64,000 nucleotides of DNA from Deltaproteobacteria bacterium (GTDB lineage Bacteria > Myxococcota_A > UBA9160 > UBA4427): contig JADJOR010000008.1 in NCBI GenBank assembly GCA_016713665.1, positions 62,001-126,000 on the forward strand. The letters are read 5' to 3'. Below the pieces are notes generated by a model. The model did no database searches. It was not told the origin of the DNA and saw only the letters and a list, made by a program, of their open reading frames with translations. Numbering within the stretch: position 1 is the stretch's first letter; every line of letters begins with the position of its first letter. Shown here one piece after another: positions 17,051 through 24,394 of the stretch. Both the position numbers and the translations under genes were made by a program.

Positions 17051-17167
17051 TCGAGTCCTCGTGGAAGGATCCACGAGGACTCTGTCTGATCGAGTCCCTG
17101 TGGAAGGATCCACGAGGACTCTGTCTGATCGAGTCCCTGTGGAAGGATCCACGAGGACTCTGTCTGA
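17051..17167. repeat. Three tandem 39-bp hairpin repeats upstream of tolQ
   Basis: Units begin at 17051, 17090 and 17129. Units 2 and 3 are identical; unit 1 differs at the CTC/CCT step. Each unit holds an inverted repeat, GAGTCCTCGTGG pairing CCACGAGGACTC around a 6-base loop; it is perfect in unit 1 and has two mismatches in units 2 and 3. A BamHI-type GGATCC sits in each. The array is 25 bases upstream of the tolQ GTG, so it is in the promoter or 5' leader of the Tol operon. Confidence 0.9.
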
Positions 17168-17450
17168 TCGTTCCTGTCCTGCGTGACGCCTCGGGCGGTG
17201 CGCAGGAAGTCGTGTTCGTCATCGCCGTCTTCACGGCCGCCCCGCCTCATGCGTCGATGATGGGCGCGGAGTGGCTTGGATGGGTGATGTCGATCACGAT
17301 GGTCCGATGATGACCCGCCGCCCCCACGGCGAGCCTCGACCGCAAACCGGCGGTCACACGATCCTTCGCGGGCGAGCGGTTGCGCGAGTCGGCACCGTGA
17401 CACCACGACGGGATCGTCGGTGCCGCGGAATCTAGGGGAGAAGCAGTTTC
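17168..17450. other. Divergent tolQ/pepA intergenic region, no gene seen
   Basis: Together with the repeats this makes a 424-bp gap between divergently transcribed genes. Frames here lack family motifs. It should hold both promoters, but I could not place a convincing -35/-10 pair. Confidence 0.5.
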
Positions 17451-18699
17451 ATGACCATGCGAGTGCAGCTCGAAAGCGGCGGGATCGACACGATTCGAGC
17501 CGAAACCGTGATCCTTCCGTGCCTCCGACGCGGAGAAACGCCCCGCGACCTGCCTCGAGGGCTCGCGAGTCTCGATCGGCGCCTGGCCGGTCGTCTGACC
17601 GACGCGCTGGCCAGCGGCGACTTCAAGGCCAACGCCGGCGATCGACTGGTCGTCTACGGGCCGCGGGGCGGCGACTGGGTGCGCTGCATCCTGCTCGGGC
17701 TCGGGGAGGCCGCCTCCCTCGACGACGCGGCGCTCCGCGAGCTCGGGGGCCACGTCGGCCGCGAGTTCAAACGCTCGAGCACCCACCGCATCGCCCTCGT
17801 GATCCCGCCGATCTCCGAGCTCGCCGGCGAGCGCGCAACCGCGCTGATCGCCGAAGGCGCCCTGCTCGGCGCCTACCGCTTCGACCGCTATCTCTCGGGC
17901 AAGAACGGCGACGCGAAGGGCGGCGCCCGCAAGCCTCGCCGGTCGAAGGCCGCCCCGCGCCTCGACCTCGTCCACGTGCGGCCGCCGCGCTCGCTCCCGA
18001 CGCTGCGGCGGAAGGTGACCGAGGCGGCCCTCGTCGCGGAGTGCCAGGCGGTCGCCCGGGATCTCTCGAACGAGCCGCCGAACGTGATCTACCCGGACTC
18101 CCTGGCCCGCGAGGCCCGGCGCATCGCCCGGGAGGTCGGGCTGCGCTGTCGGGTCCTCGACGTCCCCGCGATGACGCGACTCGGCATGGGGGCGATCCTC
18201 GCCGTCGGCCAGGGCAGCGCGCATCCGCCGCGCATGATCATCCTCGAGCACGAGCCCCGGAGCCGCGGCGCGAAATCCGGCGCGAAGGGCCGGGGCGCCA
18301 GGACCGAGACGCTCGCCCTCGTCGGCAAGGGCATCACCTTCGATTCCGGCGGTCTCTCCCTCAAGACCGCGACCGGCATGCCGGACATGAAGCACGACAT
18401 GTCGGGCGCCGCCGCGGTGCTCGGCGCGATGCGGGCCATCGCGCTGCTCGAGCTCCCGATCCGCGTGGTCGGCGTGCTCGCGGCGGCGGAGAACATGCCG
18501 AGCGCGAACGCCTATCGACCGAGCGACATCATCCGCAGCGCCTCGGGCCAGACGATCGAGATCGTGAACACCGACGCTGGTCCACCTCGACATCGCGGGC
18601 TCCGGCATGACGTCGAGCCAGACGCCGCTCCACATCGGCGGCGGGACCGGCGTCGGGGTCCGCCTGATGACGGAATGGGTGCGGAGCCGATCGCGCTAG
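17451..18699 (+). pseudogene. pepA: Leucyl aminopeptidase (M17) with internal deletion
   Basis: The first 376 residues read as a normal M17 aminopeptidase: the N-terminal macro-like domain, then the catalytic domain with GKGITFDSGGLSLK, MKHDMSGAAAVLG, AAENMPSANAYRPSD and IEIVNTDA. The next expected residues EGR, which carry a metal-binding Glu and the catalytic Arg, are missing. The sequence jumps at about 18578 into another frame that encodes only the normal C-terminus, VHLDIAGSGMTSSQTPLHIG to the stop at 18699. About 90 residues (around 270 bases) are absent by comparison with the usual length. The enzyme as written cannot be active. A good GGAGAA site precedes the ATG. The cause may be a real deletion or an assembly collapse. 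Confidence 0.85.
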
Positions 18700-18981
18700 A
18701 AGACGGACCGGCGAACACCGGACGCGGCCGAGCGAACACCGGAAATGGCGGAGGACGCGGCCGCGCCGCTCGTGCGCGCGCGCATTCGCGCAACCATCCG
18801 TTGCACCCCTCGACGACCCGGAAAACCGGAACCATTCTCTGCGCCGCGTCGACCAATCATTCGCCACCGACGCGGCCTCGCCGAGCGAGGCACGAGCGGT
18901 GGAACCGAGCGCGCATCGCAGCTCGACAGCTCGAGCAGGCGCTCGAGCAATGAGCGAGAGCTCGAAAAACAGGAGATCCCC

Positions 18982-19359
18982 ATGTCCCGACTCGTCCCGT
19001 CCATTCTGATGCTCGCCGCGCTCTCGATCCCGAGCGCTGCCATCGCCGCGGACGTCGCCGCCGGCAAGGCGAAGTTCATGGAGCTCTGCGTGTCCTGCCA
19101 CGGCGAAGGCGGCAAGGGCGACGGTCCGACGGGCAAGGCGCTCGCGGCGGCCGGTCAGCCGGCGCCCCGCGACTTCACCGTCGGCGACTTCAAGTTCGAC
19201 ACGGACAAGGACGGCAAGCCCGGTACGGACGCCGATCTCAAGAACGTCGTGTCGAAGGGCGCTCTCGCCTTCGGCGGCAACGCGATGATGGCCCCGGTCG
19301 TCCTGAACGACACCGACATGGCCAACGTGATCGCGTTCATCCGCTCGCTCAAGAAATAG
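18982..19359 (+). CDS. Small periplasmic c-type cytochrome
   Basis: 125 residues. A signal peptide (1-23, ending AIA-AD) is followed by a single-haem class I cytochrome domain: haem site CVSCH (Cys36, Cys39, His40) and a distal Met likely in MMAPV near residue 100. It resembles cbb3 oxidase CcoP-like or cytochrome c553/c6 electron carriers. AGGAG lies 6 bases before the ATG. An in-frame upstream ATG at 18745 would add a non-conserved stretch. No oxidase genes are adjacent, so its redox partner is unknown. A hairpin terminator follows. Confidence 0.92.
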   Translation: MSRLVPSILMLAALSIPSAAIAADVAAGKAKFMELCVSCHGEGGKGDGPTGKALAAAGQPAPRDFTVGDFKFDTDKDGKPGTDADLKNVVSKGALAFGGNAMMAPVVLNDTDMANVIAFIRSLKK

Positions 19360-19376
19360 TCGAGTCGAGATCGACG

Positions 19377-19414
19377 AAGCCGCGCGCCAGGCGATCCTGC
19401 CCGGCGCGCGGTTT
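19377..19414 (+). terminator. Probable terminator after the cytochrome gene
   Basis: Positions 19380-19388 (CCGCGCGCC) pair perfectly with 19403-19411, and flanking AAG/TTT extends the stem with one G-T pair; the loop is 14 bases. A short T-rich stretch follows. It starts 18 bases after the stop codon. Confidence 0.6.
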
Positions 19415-19550
19415 CCATTTCGGGTCCCGGATCGACGACCGCCCGCGCCCGACGACCCCTCGGTCCCGGACCGCGGGGACCGAACCGCGGGCGATCCGGC
19501 GCCCGCCGGGCCGCGCGACGCGCTCTGCTATCGTCGCGCGCCACGCCATC

Positions 19551-20853
19551 ATGGATTCCAGCCACGACCAATCGGCGAAGGATTCCCGCAGGCCGCGCAA
19601 TCGCCGGTCGGATGCGGACGTCGCGGCGAAGCCGCCGATCGAAGGACCGGAAATCGAGACCTCCGCCATCCGAATCGACGACGAAGCCGCGCTCGATCTC
19701 GATCCGGGGCGCGATGCGGACCTGGATCAGGACCTCGTGGCTCCGCTCGCGACGGAGGTCGAATCGGAGCTCGTCGACGAGCTCGCGGCGGAGGGCGGTG
19801 ACGACGCGGCCCTGGACCTCGATCTCGACGCCGAGGGGGCGCTCGCCGCGCTGGATCCGGACGAAGCCGACCCCGGCTTCGAGGACGACGGGCTCGTCGA
19901 CGACGTCGGCCCTCTGCGATCCGAGCCCGCGCGGGCTCGCCCCCGCCCGCCCCGCCCCGACGCCGCTCGCGGCCGAGCGCTCGACCGGCCTCGCCCATAC
20001 CAATGCCCTCTCCGCCTACATGTCGCAGCTGCGCCACCACGCGCCGATCTCGCGCGAGGAGGAGCACGCGCTCGCCGTGCGCTGGGTCGAGGAAGGCGAC
20101 GTCGAGGCCGCGAAGGCGCTCGTCGTCGCGAACCTGCGCCTCGTCGTGAAGATCGCGATGGAGTACCGCCGGGCCTGGACCAATACCCTCGACCTCGTCC
20201 AGGAGGGCAACGTCGGCCTGATGGAGGCGGTGCAGCGCTTCGATCCGTACCAGGGCGTCAAGCTCTCGTCGTACGCCGTCTACTGGATCCGCGCCTACGT
20301 CCTGAAATACATCCTCGACAACATGCGCAGCGTGCGGCTCGGGACGACACGCGCGTCGCGCAAGCTCTTCTTCCGGCTGAACAAGGAGAAGCGCGAGCTC
20401 GAGCGCCTCGGCTACGAGGCCGAGCCGCGTCTGCTCGCCGAGCGCCTCGACGTGACGGAAGAGGACGTCACCGACATGGAGGCGCGGCTCTCGCGCCCGG
20501 ACGTCTCCTTCGACGCCCCGCTGCGCGCCGACGAAGCCGACGGGGCGACCTTCGGCGATCGCATGGCGTCGCCGGGAATCAGCTCCGAGGCGTCGGTCGG
20601 CGCGAGCGAGCTGCGGACCGTCTTCCTGCAGAAGATCGAGGCCTTCTCCGAGACCCTCGACGAGCGAGACCTGCAGATCCTGCGCGAGCGGATCCTCGCC
20701 GAGGAGCCGCTGACGCTCGCGGAGCTCGGCGAACGATTCGCGGTGACGCGCGAACGCGTCCGTCAGCTCGAGGCGAAGCTCGTGAAGCGGCTGCGCCGCT
20801 ACATGGAAGAGAACCTCGTCGACTTCGAATACTACGGGCCGGGGGCAGGATGA
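19551..20853 (+). CDS. rpoH: RpoH-family RNA polymerase sigma factor, probable frameshift
   Basis: The sigma domains are clear: region 1.2/2 (ISREEEHALAVRW, NLRLVVKIAMEYRRAW, DLVQEGNVGLMEAVQRFDP, KLSSYAVYWIRAYVLKYIL), the RpoH box (SRKLFFRLNKEK), and regions 3-4 ending in a helix-turn-helix (TLAELGERFAVTRERVRQLEAK). They sit in one frame whose only ATG (20020) would cut into region 1.2. In the frame one base earlier, an ATG at 19551 opens an acidic N-terminal extension of about 130 residues that runs into the C-rich stretch 19940-19958. Removing one base there joins both into a 433-residue protein. An RpoH role in heat shock is likely. Its stop overlaps the DUF192 gene. Confidence 0.85.
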
Positions 20854-21422
20854 CGGCGCGGGCCGAAGGCATGGCTTCCGACTGCGCCGGCGCGAGCACG
20901 ACGGGCTCGCGCTGGGCGGCGCTCGCGACCCTCTCGACCCACTCCGCCCTCGCCGCCGTCCTGCTCCTCGGCTTCATCGCCTGTCGGGACGGCGCGAGCG
21001 CGCAGGACCCGGCAGCCGCACGCGCGGGCGCGCGCGCCGGATCCGCGATCGAAGGGCAGGTCGAGATCCGCGGCAAGACGATCCCCGTCGAGATCGCCGA
21101 CTCCCCGGCCGAGCAGCAGAAGGGCCTCGGCGAGCGCGACGCTCTCGCCTTCGGCACCGGCATGTACTTTCCCTACGCGAAGCCCGGCTTCTTCGCCTTC
21201 TGGATGAAGGGCATGCGCTTCCCGATCGACATCGTGTTCCTGCGCGAGGGTCGCATCGTCGAGATCCATCCCCAGGTCCCGTTCGAGCGCGGGGGCAACG
21301 GCCCGACGATCCGGCCGCGCTCGCTCTCGGATGCGGTGCTCGAGGTGCCGGCGGGCCATGCGGCGGCGAGCGGCTGGCAGGTCGGGGATCGCGTGCGCTT
21401 CGAGCGGTTCAGCGCCGACTGA
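20850..21422 (+). CDS. DUF192 family exported protein
   Basis: 190 residues. A hydrophobic segment at about 29-47 looks like a signal anchor or signal peptide; FIACRDG could be a lipobox (IAC), though a residue is atypical. The DUF192 core follows: IPVEIADSPAEQQKGLGERDAL, GTGMYFPYAKPGFFAFWMKGM, FPIDIVFLREGRIVEIH and LEVPAGHAAASGWQVGD. DUF192 proteins are small beta-barrels of unknown function, often secreted. The ATG overlaps the sigma-factor stop (ATGA), so it is co-translated with rpoH. Its 3' end overlaps the convergent protease gene by 14 bases. Confidence 0.88.
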   Translation: MTARAEGMASDCAGASTTGSRWAALATLSTHSALAAVLLLGFIACRDGASAQDPAAARAGARAGSAIEGQVEIRGKTIPVEIADSPAEQQKGLGERDALAFGTGMYFPYAKPGFFAFWMKGMRFPIDIVFLREGRIVEIHPQVPFERGGNGPTIRPRSLSDAVLEVPAGHAAASGWQVGDRVRFERFSAD

Positions 21423-22785
21423 GCGGCTGAGAAGCGAGCGGCTCGGCCCCCGTCCGGGTCCATTCCGGGAACTCGCTCCGGATCGCCTGCTGCACCGCCC
21501 GGTCGAGCCCGTCCGTGTCCATGCCCATCGCCTCGTGGAGCGCCTGATCGATCGAGAGCCCCTCACCCAGGCGCTCGAGCAGGCGACGGCGGGCCGCCAC
21601 CTCGGTCTGCGACTCGATGTAACCGACGGTCACGACGGACTGGAGATAGGCGTCCCGCGCGCGCGCATCGCGCAGCCCCGAGAAGCTCTCCGCGATCGAG
21701 CGCAGCGGGATCCAGCTTCCGGTCTCGAGGTTCGCGCGCAGCGCCGAGCGCTCGCTGCGCGTCGAGACCGAGAGCCCGCGCGAGCGGCGCTCGATCTGCT
21801 CGGCGAGGCCTTCGTTGAGCCAGTAGGGGCGATCGCCGCCGGTGTGCTCGCGGAAGACGGCGTGGGTGTACTCGTGGAAGAGGACGCCCCGCAGCGTCTC
21901 GGAGGGATGCGCCGGCGAGGCGACGTGGATGCGGCCGTCGAAGAAGCCGACGGTCTGGAAGGTGAATCGGTGGGCGTGCTCGCGGACGTAGGCGGCACGG
22001 CCGTAGAGCACGACACCGAGGGGCTCGAGGGGCTCGACGCCGATCGAGGCGGAGACCTCGGTGCGCGCGGCGTCGAGGAACGAGAGCACGCGCGCGGCGT
22101 AGTCCGCCGAGACGGCGCCGAGCTTCGCGTCGACCTGCAGCCGGAAATGCCGCGTCGGGATCGTCTTCAGCTGGAGCGCCCCCGAGAGTCGCCCTGGATC
22201 GGCGAGCTTGCGCTCGTCGGCGATCGCCGCGAGCCGGCTGCGGGCCTCGGCGCGCCAGCGCTCGAGCGGCGGACCCGCGGAGTCGAGGAAGAGCTTCAGA
22301 TGCTTTTCGGCCGCATCGAAGCGACCGCGGGAGCGCGCGAGCTGCGCGAGATACCAGTGGGCCGGGGCGTTGCGCGGCTCGAGCCGGAGCACGCCGCGCA
22401 GCGTCGCGCTCGCCCGCGCGTGCTCGCCGCGCTCGATGTCCCCGAGCGCGCCGCGCAGGAGACGCGCCACGCGATCGGCGTCGCCCCCGGATTGACCCGA
22501 TACGGCGACGACCGGCGGTCCGACGACCCCGTCGTCCCAGGCCGAGCGCAGCGACTCGAGCCCCTCCGACTCCGCCGAAAGCGCATCGGGGGGCGCCGCG
22601 GCCGCATCGTCGGAGAGATGGGTCACGCCCTTCTCGTCGATCCAGAAGCGGATGTCGTCGGCGCGGGCGGCGGCGAGGCCGCCCAGCAGCGCGCCCATCT
22701 CCGTGGCCGCGAAAGCGAGCGCGGAGACCGCCCGCGTCCACGGCCGGGAGCGTTGGGGCGGCGGGGCCTGGCGGTTGGGCGGCAT
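21409..22785 (-). CDS. TPR-containing Peptidase-MA-like metalloprotease
   Basis: 458 residues. After a signal peptide (to about 42) comes a DUF4124-like stretch RFWIDEKGVTHLSDD, a helical TPR-like region (115-190), and a gluzincin domain with HEYTH at 304-308 and the third zinc ligand Glu325 in LNEGLAEQ. This matches the Peptidase MA family, thought to act in the periplasm. The substrate is unknown. The gene stands alone on its strand between the DUF192 gene (overlapping 3' ends) and moaB. Confidence 0.85.
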   Translation of the reverse strand: MPPNRQAPPPQRSRPWTRAVSALAFAATEMGALLGGLAAARADDIRFWIDEKGVTHLSDDAAAAPPDALSAESEGLESLRSAWDDGVVGPPVVAVSGQSGGDADRVARLLRGALGDIERGEHARASATLRGVLRLEPRNAPAHWYLAQLARSRGRFDAAEKHLKLFLDSAGPPLERWRAEARSRLAAIADERKLADPGRLSGALQLKTIPTRHFRLQVDAKLGAVSADYAARVLSFLDAARTEVSASIGVEPLEPLGVVLYGRAAYVREHAHRFTFQTVGFFDGRIHVASPAHPSETLRGVLFHEYTHAVFREHTGGDRPYWLNEGLAEQIERRSRGLSVSTRSERSALRANLETGSWIPLRSIAESFSGLRDARARDAYLQSVVTVGYIESQTEVAARRRLLERLGEGLSIDQALHEAMGMDTDGLDRAVQQAIRSEFPEWTRTGAEPLASQPLSRR

Positions 22786-22833
22786 GGCGGCCTTGTCGGC
22801 GCCCTGCGGAGCCGGCTTGATGTCGGCGGCCGC

Positions 22834-23373
22834 TCAGCGCGTCTTGCGCGCCTCGCCGGCGAGGTGGCCCAGCTCGGGGAGGATCAGCTTCTCCATCGCG
22901 AGGCGGACGGCCCCCCGCGAGCCGGGAATCACGAAGACGACCTTCCCCCCCTTGAGCCCCGCGAGCGCCCGGGAGAGCAGGGCCGCCGAGCCGATGTCCT
23001 CGTAGGAGAGCATCCGGAAGAGCTCGCCGAAGCCCGGGATCACCCGATCGAGGCACGGCTCGAGGGTATCGGGGGTCACGTCGCGGGGGGCGATGCCGGT
23101 CCCCCCGGTGAAGACGACGGCCCGGGCACGCGGATCGGCGAGCGCCTCGTCGAAGGCCGCACGGATCGCCGCGGGCTCGTCCGGAACGATGCGCCGACCG
23201 GAGACGGTCTGCCCCGCCGACGCGAGCAGCTCGGCGACCAGCAGCCCGCCCGTATCGGTCTCGAGCGTTCGCGTATCGCTCACCGTCACGATCGCCGTCG
23301 CCACGTCCTCGGGCGCGGCCTCGCGATGGTGGTGGGCGGGATGCGACGGTTTGGGCTCGTGGGGATGGCTCAC
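22834..23373 (-). CDS. moaB: Molybdenum cofactor biosynthesis protein MoaB
   Basis: A 179-residue MoaB/MogA-fold protein that adenylates molybdopterin or helps Mo insertion. Motifs: VTVSDTRTLETDTGG, the nucleotide loop VVFTGGTGIAPRDVTPDTLEP as two pieces, and IPGSRGAVRLAMEKLILPELGHL likewise. A His-rich N-terminus (HPHEPKPSHPAHHHRE) precedes the domain and is unusual. The GTG at 23373 was chosen for its GGAG site and conserved-domain spacing; the longer upstream reading is a shadow. It follows the moaD-moaE gene by 88 bases on the same strand. Confidence 0.92.
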   Translation of the reverse strand: MSHPHEPKPSHPAHHHREAAPEDVATAIVTVSDTRTLETDTGGLLVAELLASAGQTVSGRRIVPDEPAAIRAAFDEALADPRARAVVFTGGTGIAPRDVTPDTLEPCLDRVIPGFGELFRMLSYEDIGSAALLSRALAGLKGGKVVFVIPGSRGAVRLAMEKLILPELGHLAGEARKTR

Positions 23374-23461
23374 GGAAGCGGACTCCAGGGGCTCGCGCGG
23401 ACGGTGGCAGGCGGACGGCGTCGCCCGAGCCGATCGCGCCGGGGCATCGGGGGGTGGGGCA

Positions 23462-24139
23462 TCAGGCGTGGTCGTCGACCCAGTAGGCGCCGTCGGTCGC
23501 GACCTCGCGCTTCCAGATCGGCACCCGGACCTTGAGCGTGTCGATCGCATGGCGACAAGCGAGGAAGGCGGCATCGCGATGGGCCGAAGCCGCGACGACG
23601 ACGACCGCCGCGTCGCCGATCTCGAGGCGACCGACCCGATGGGCGATCGCGACCCGGGTCCCGGGCCACTGCCCGGCGGCCTCGTCGGCGATCTTCTCCA
23701 TCTCGCGCTCGGCCATCTCGGGATAGGCCTCGTAGACGAGATGCTCGATCACGTGGCCCCGGGCGTGATTGCGCACGCGCCCGACGAAAGACACCACGCC
23801 GCCGGCATCGGGCCCCTCGACCCGGCGCGCGACCTCGGCCTCGTCGAGCGCGCGCTCGCTGATCGTGCAGCGCTTGACGGCGCCGTCGCCGCCGCCCACC
23901 GGCGGCAGGAAGGCGACCTCGTCCCCGTCGCGCAGGACGCGCCCGGCCTCGGCGATCTCGAGGTTCACCGACGCCGCGAGCCGACCACCGAGCTGATCGA
24001 CGAGGGGCGAACGCATCGCCAGCCAGCTGCGCAGGTCGGCGACCCGCGCGCCGTCGTCGAGCTCGACGACGCGGCTCGCTTCGCCGAGCGCGTCACGGAG
24101 GGAGCCGAACAATCGAAGAGTGATCTTGATGGGAGCCAT
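23462..24139 (-). CDS. Fused MoaD-MoaE molybdopterin synthase
   Basis: 225 residues. Residues 1-84 are a MoaD ubiquitin-like sulfur carrier ending in VGGGDG. The rest is MoaE, with the catalytic region VSFVGRVRN and the lysine-rich CRHAIDTLKVRVPIWKRE. Together they form molybdopterin synthase, which sulfurates cyclic pyranopterin. MoaD needs a free C-terminal Gly-Gly, so a fusion must be cleaved after the glycines, as reported for MoaX of Mycobacterium tuberculosis, or act differently. The ATG at 24139 gives a normal MoaD start. It is divergent from the lipoprotein gene across a CRP-like site. Confidence 0.9.
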   Translation of the reverse strand: MAPIKITLRLFGSLRDALGEASRVVELDDGARVADLRSWLAMRSPLVDQLGGRLAASVNLEIAEAGRVLRDGDEVAFLPPVGGGDGAVKRCTISERALDEAEVARRVEGPDAGGVVSFVGRVRNHARGHVIEHLVYEAYPEMAEREMEKIADEAAGQWPGTRVAIAHRVGRLEIGDAAVVVVAASAHRDAAFLACRHAIDTLKVRVPIWKREVATDGAYWVDDHA

Positions 24140-24264
24140 GGCCACGCCTAGCCTAATCCGCCGTTCGGCCGAGCTCAATCGGACGCCGCCCTCGACCACC
24201 CGGGAAGCGGAGGCTTCGAAGCCAGCCATCGGGTCGAGCAGAGCCGCGTGAATCGAGTCGACCT

Positions 24265-24280
24265 GTGATAAAGATCACTT
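24265..24280. promoter_or_regulatory. CRP/FNR-type operator-like palindrome
   Basis: TGTGATAAAGATCACT matches the CRP consensus (TGTGA, six bases, TCACA) in 9 of the 10 half-site positions. It is conspicuously AT-rich in this GC-rich sequence. It lies between the divergent moaD-moaE gene (126 bases away) and the lipoprotein gene (115 bases away). A second palindrome, CGAACGTTCG, is at 24322-24331. A CRP or FNR-family regulator is inferred from the match only. Confidence 0.55.
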
Positions 24281-24394
24281 CACGCAAGTCGCAGTTTACC
24301 GACAGTTGAAAGAACGGGGCTCGAACGTTCGCGCGGCGAACCCCGGCCAAGACTCAAGCTCCGGAAGCATTCGAATGGGCCACGAGGGGGGCCT

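Noticed and set aside
17051..17167. CRISPR array
   Set aside because: The units are directly adjacent with no spacers, only three copies, and sit in a promoter region.
24140..24394. Promoter boxes for the lipoprotein gene
   Set aside because: A TTGAAA at 24306 lacks a convincing -10 partner, so no promoter is annotated; only the CRP-like site is kept.
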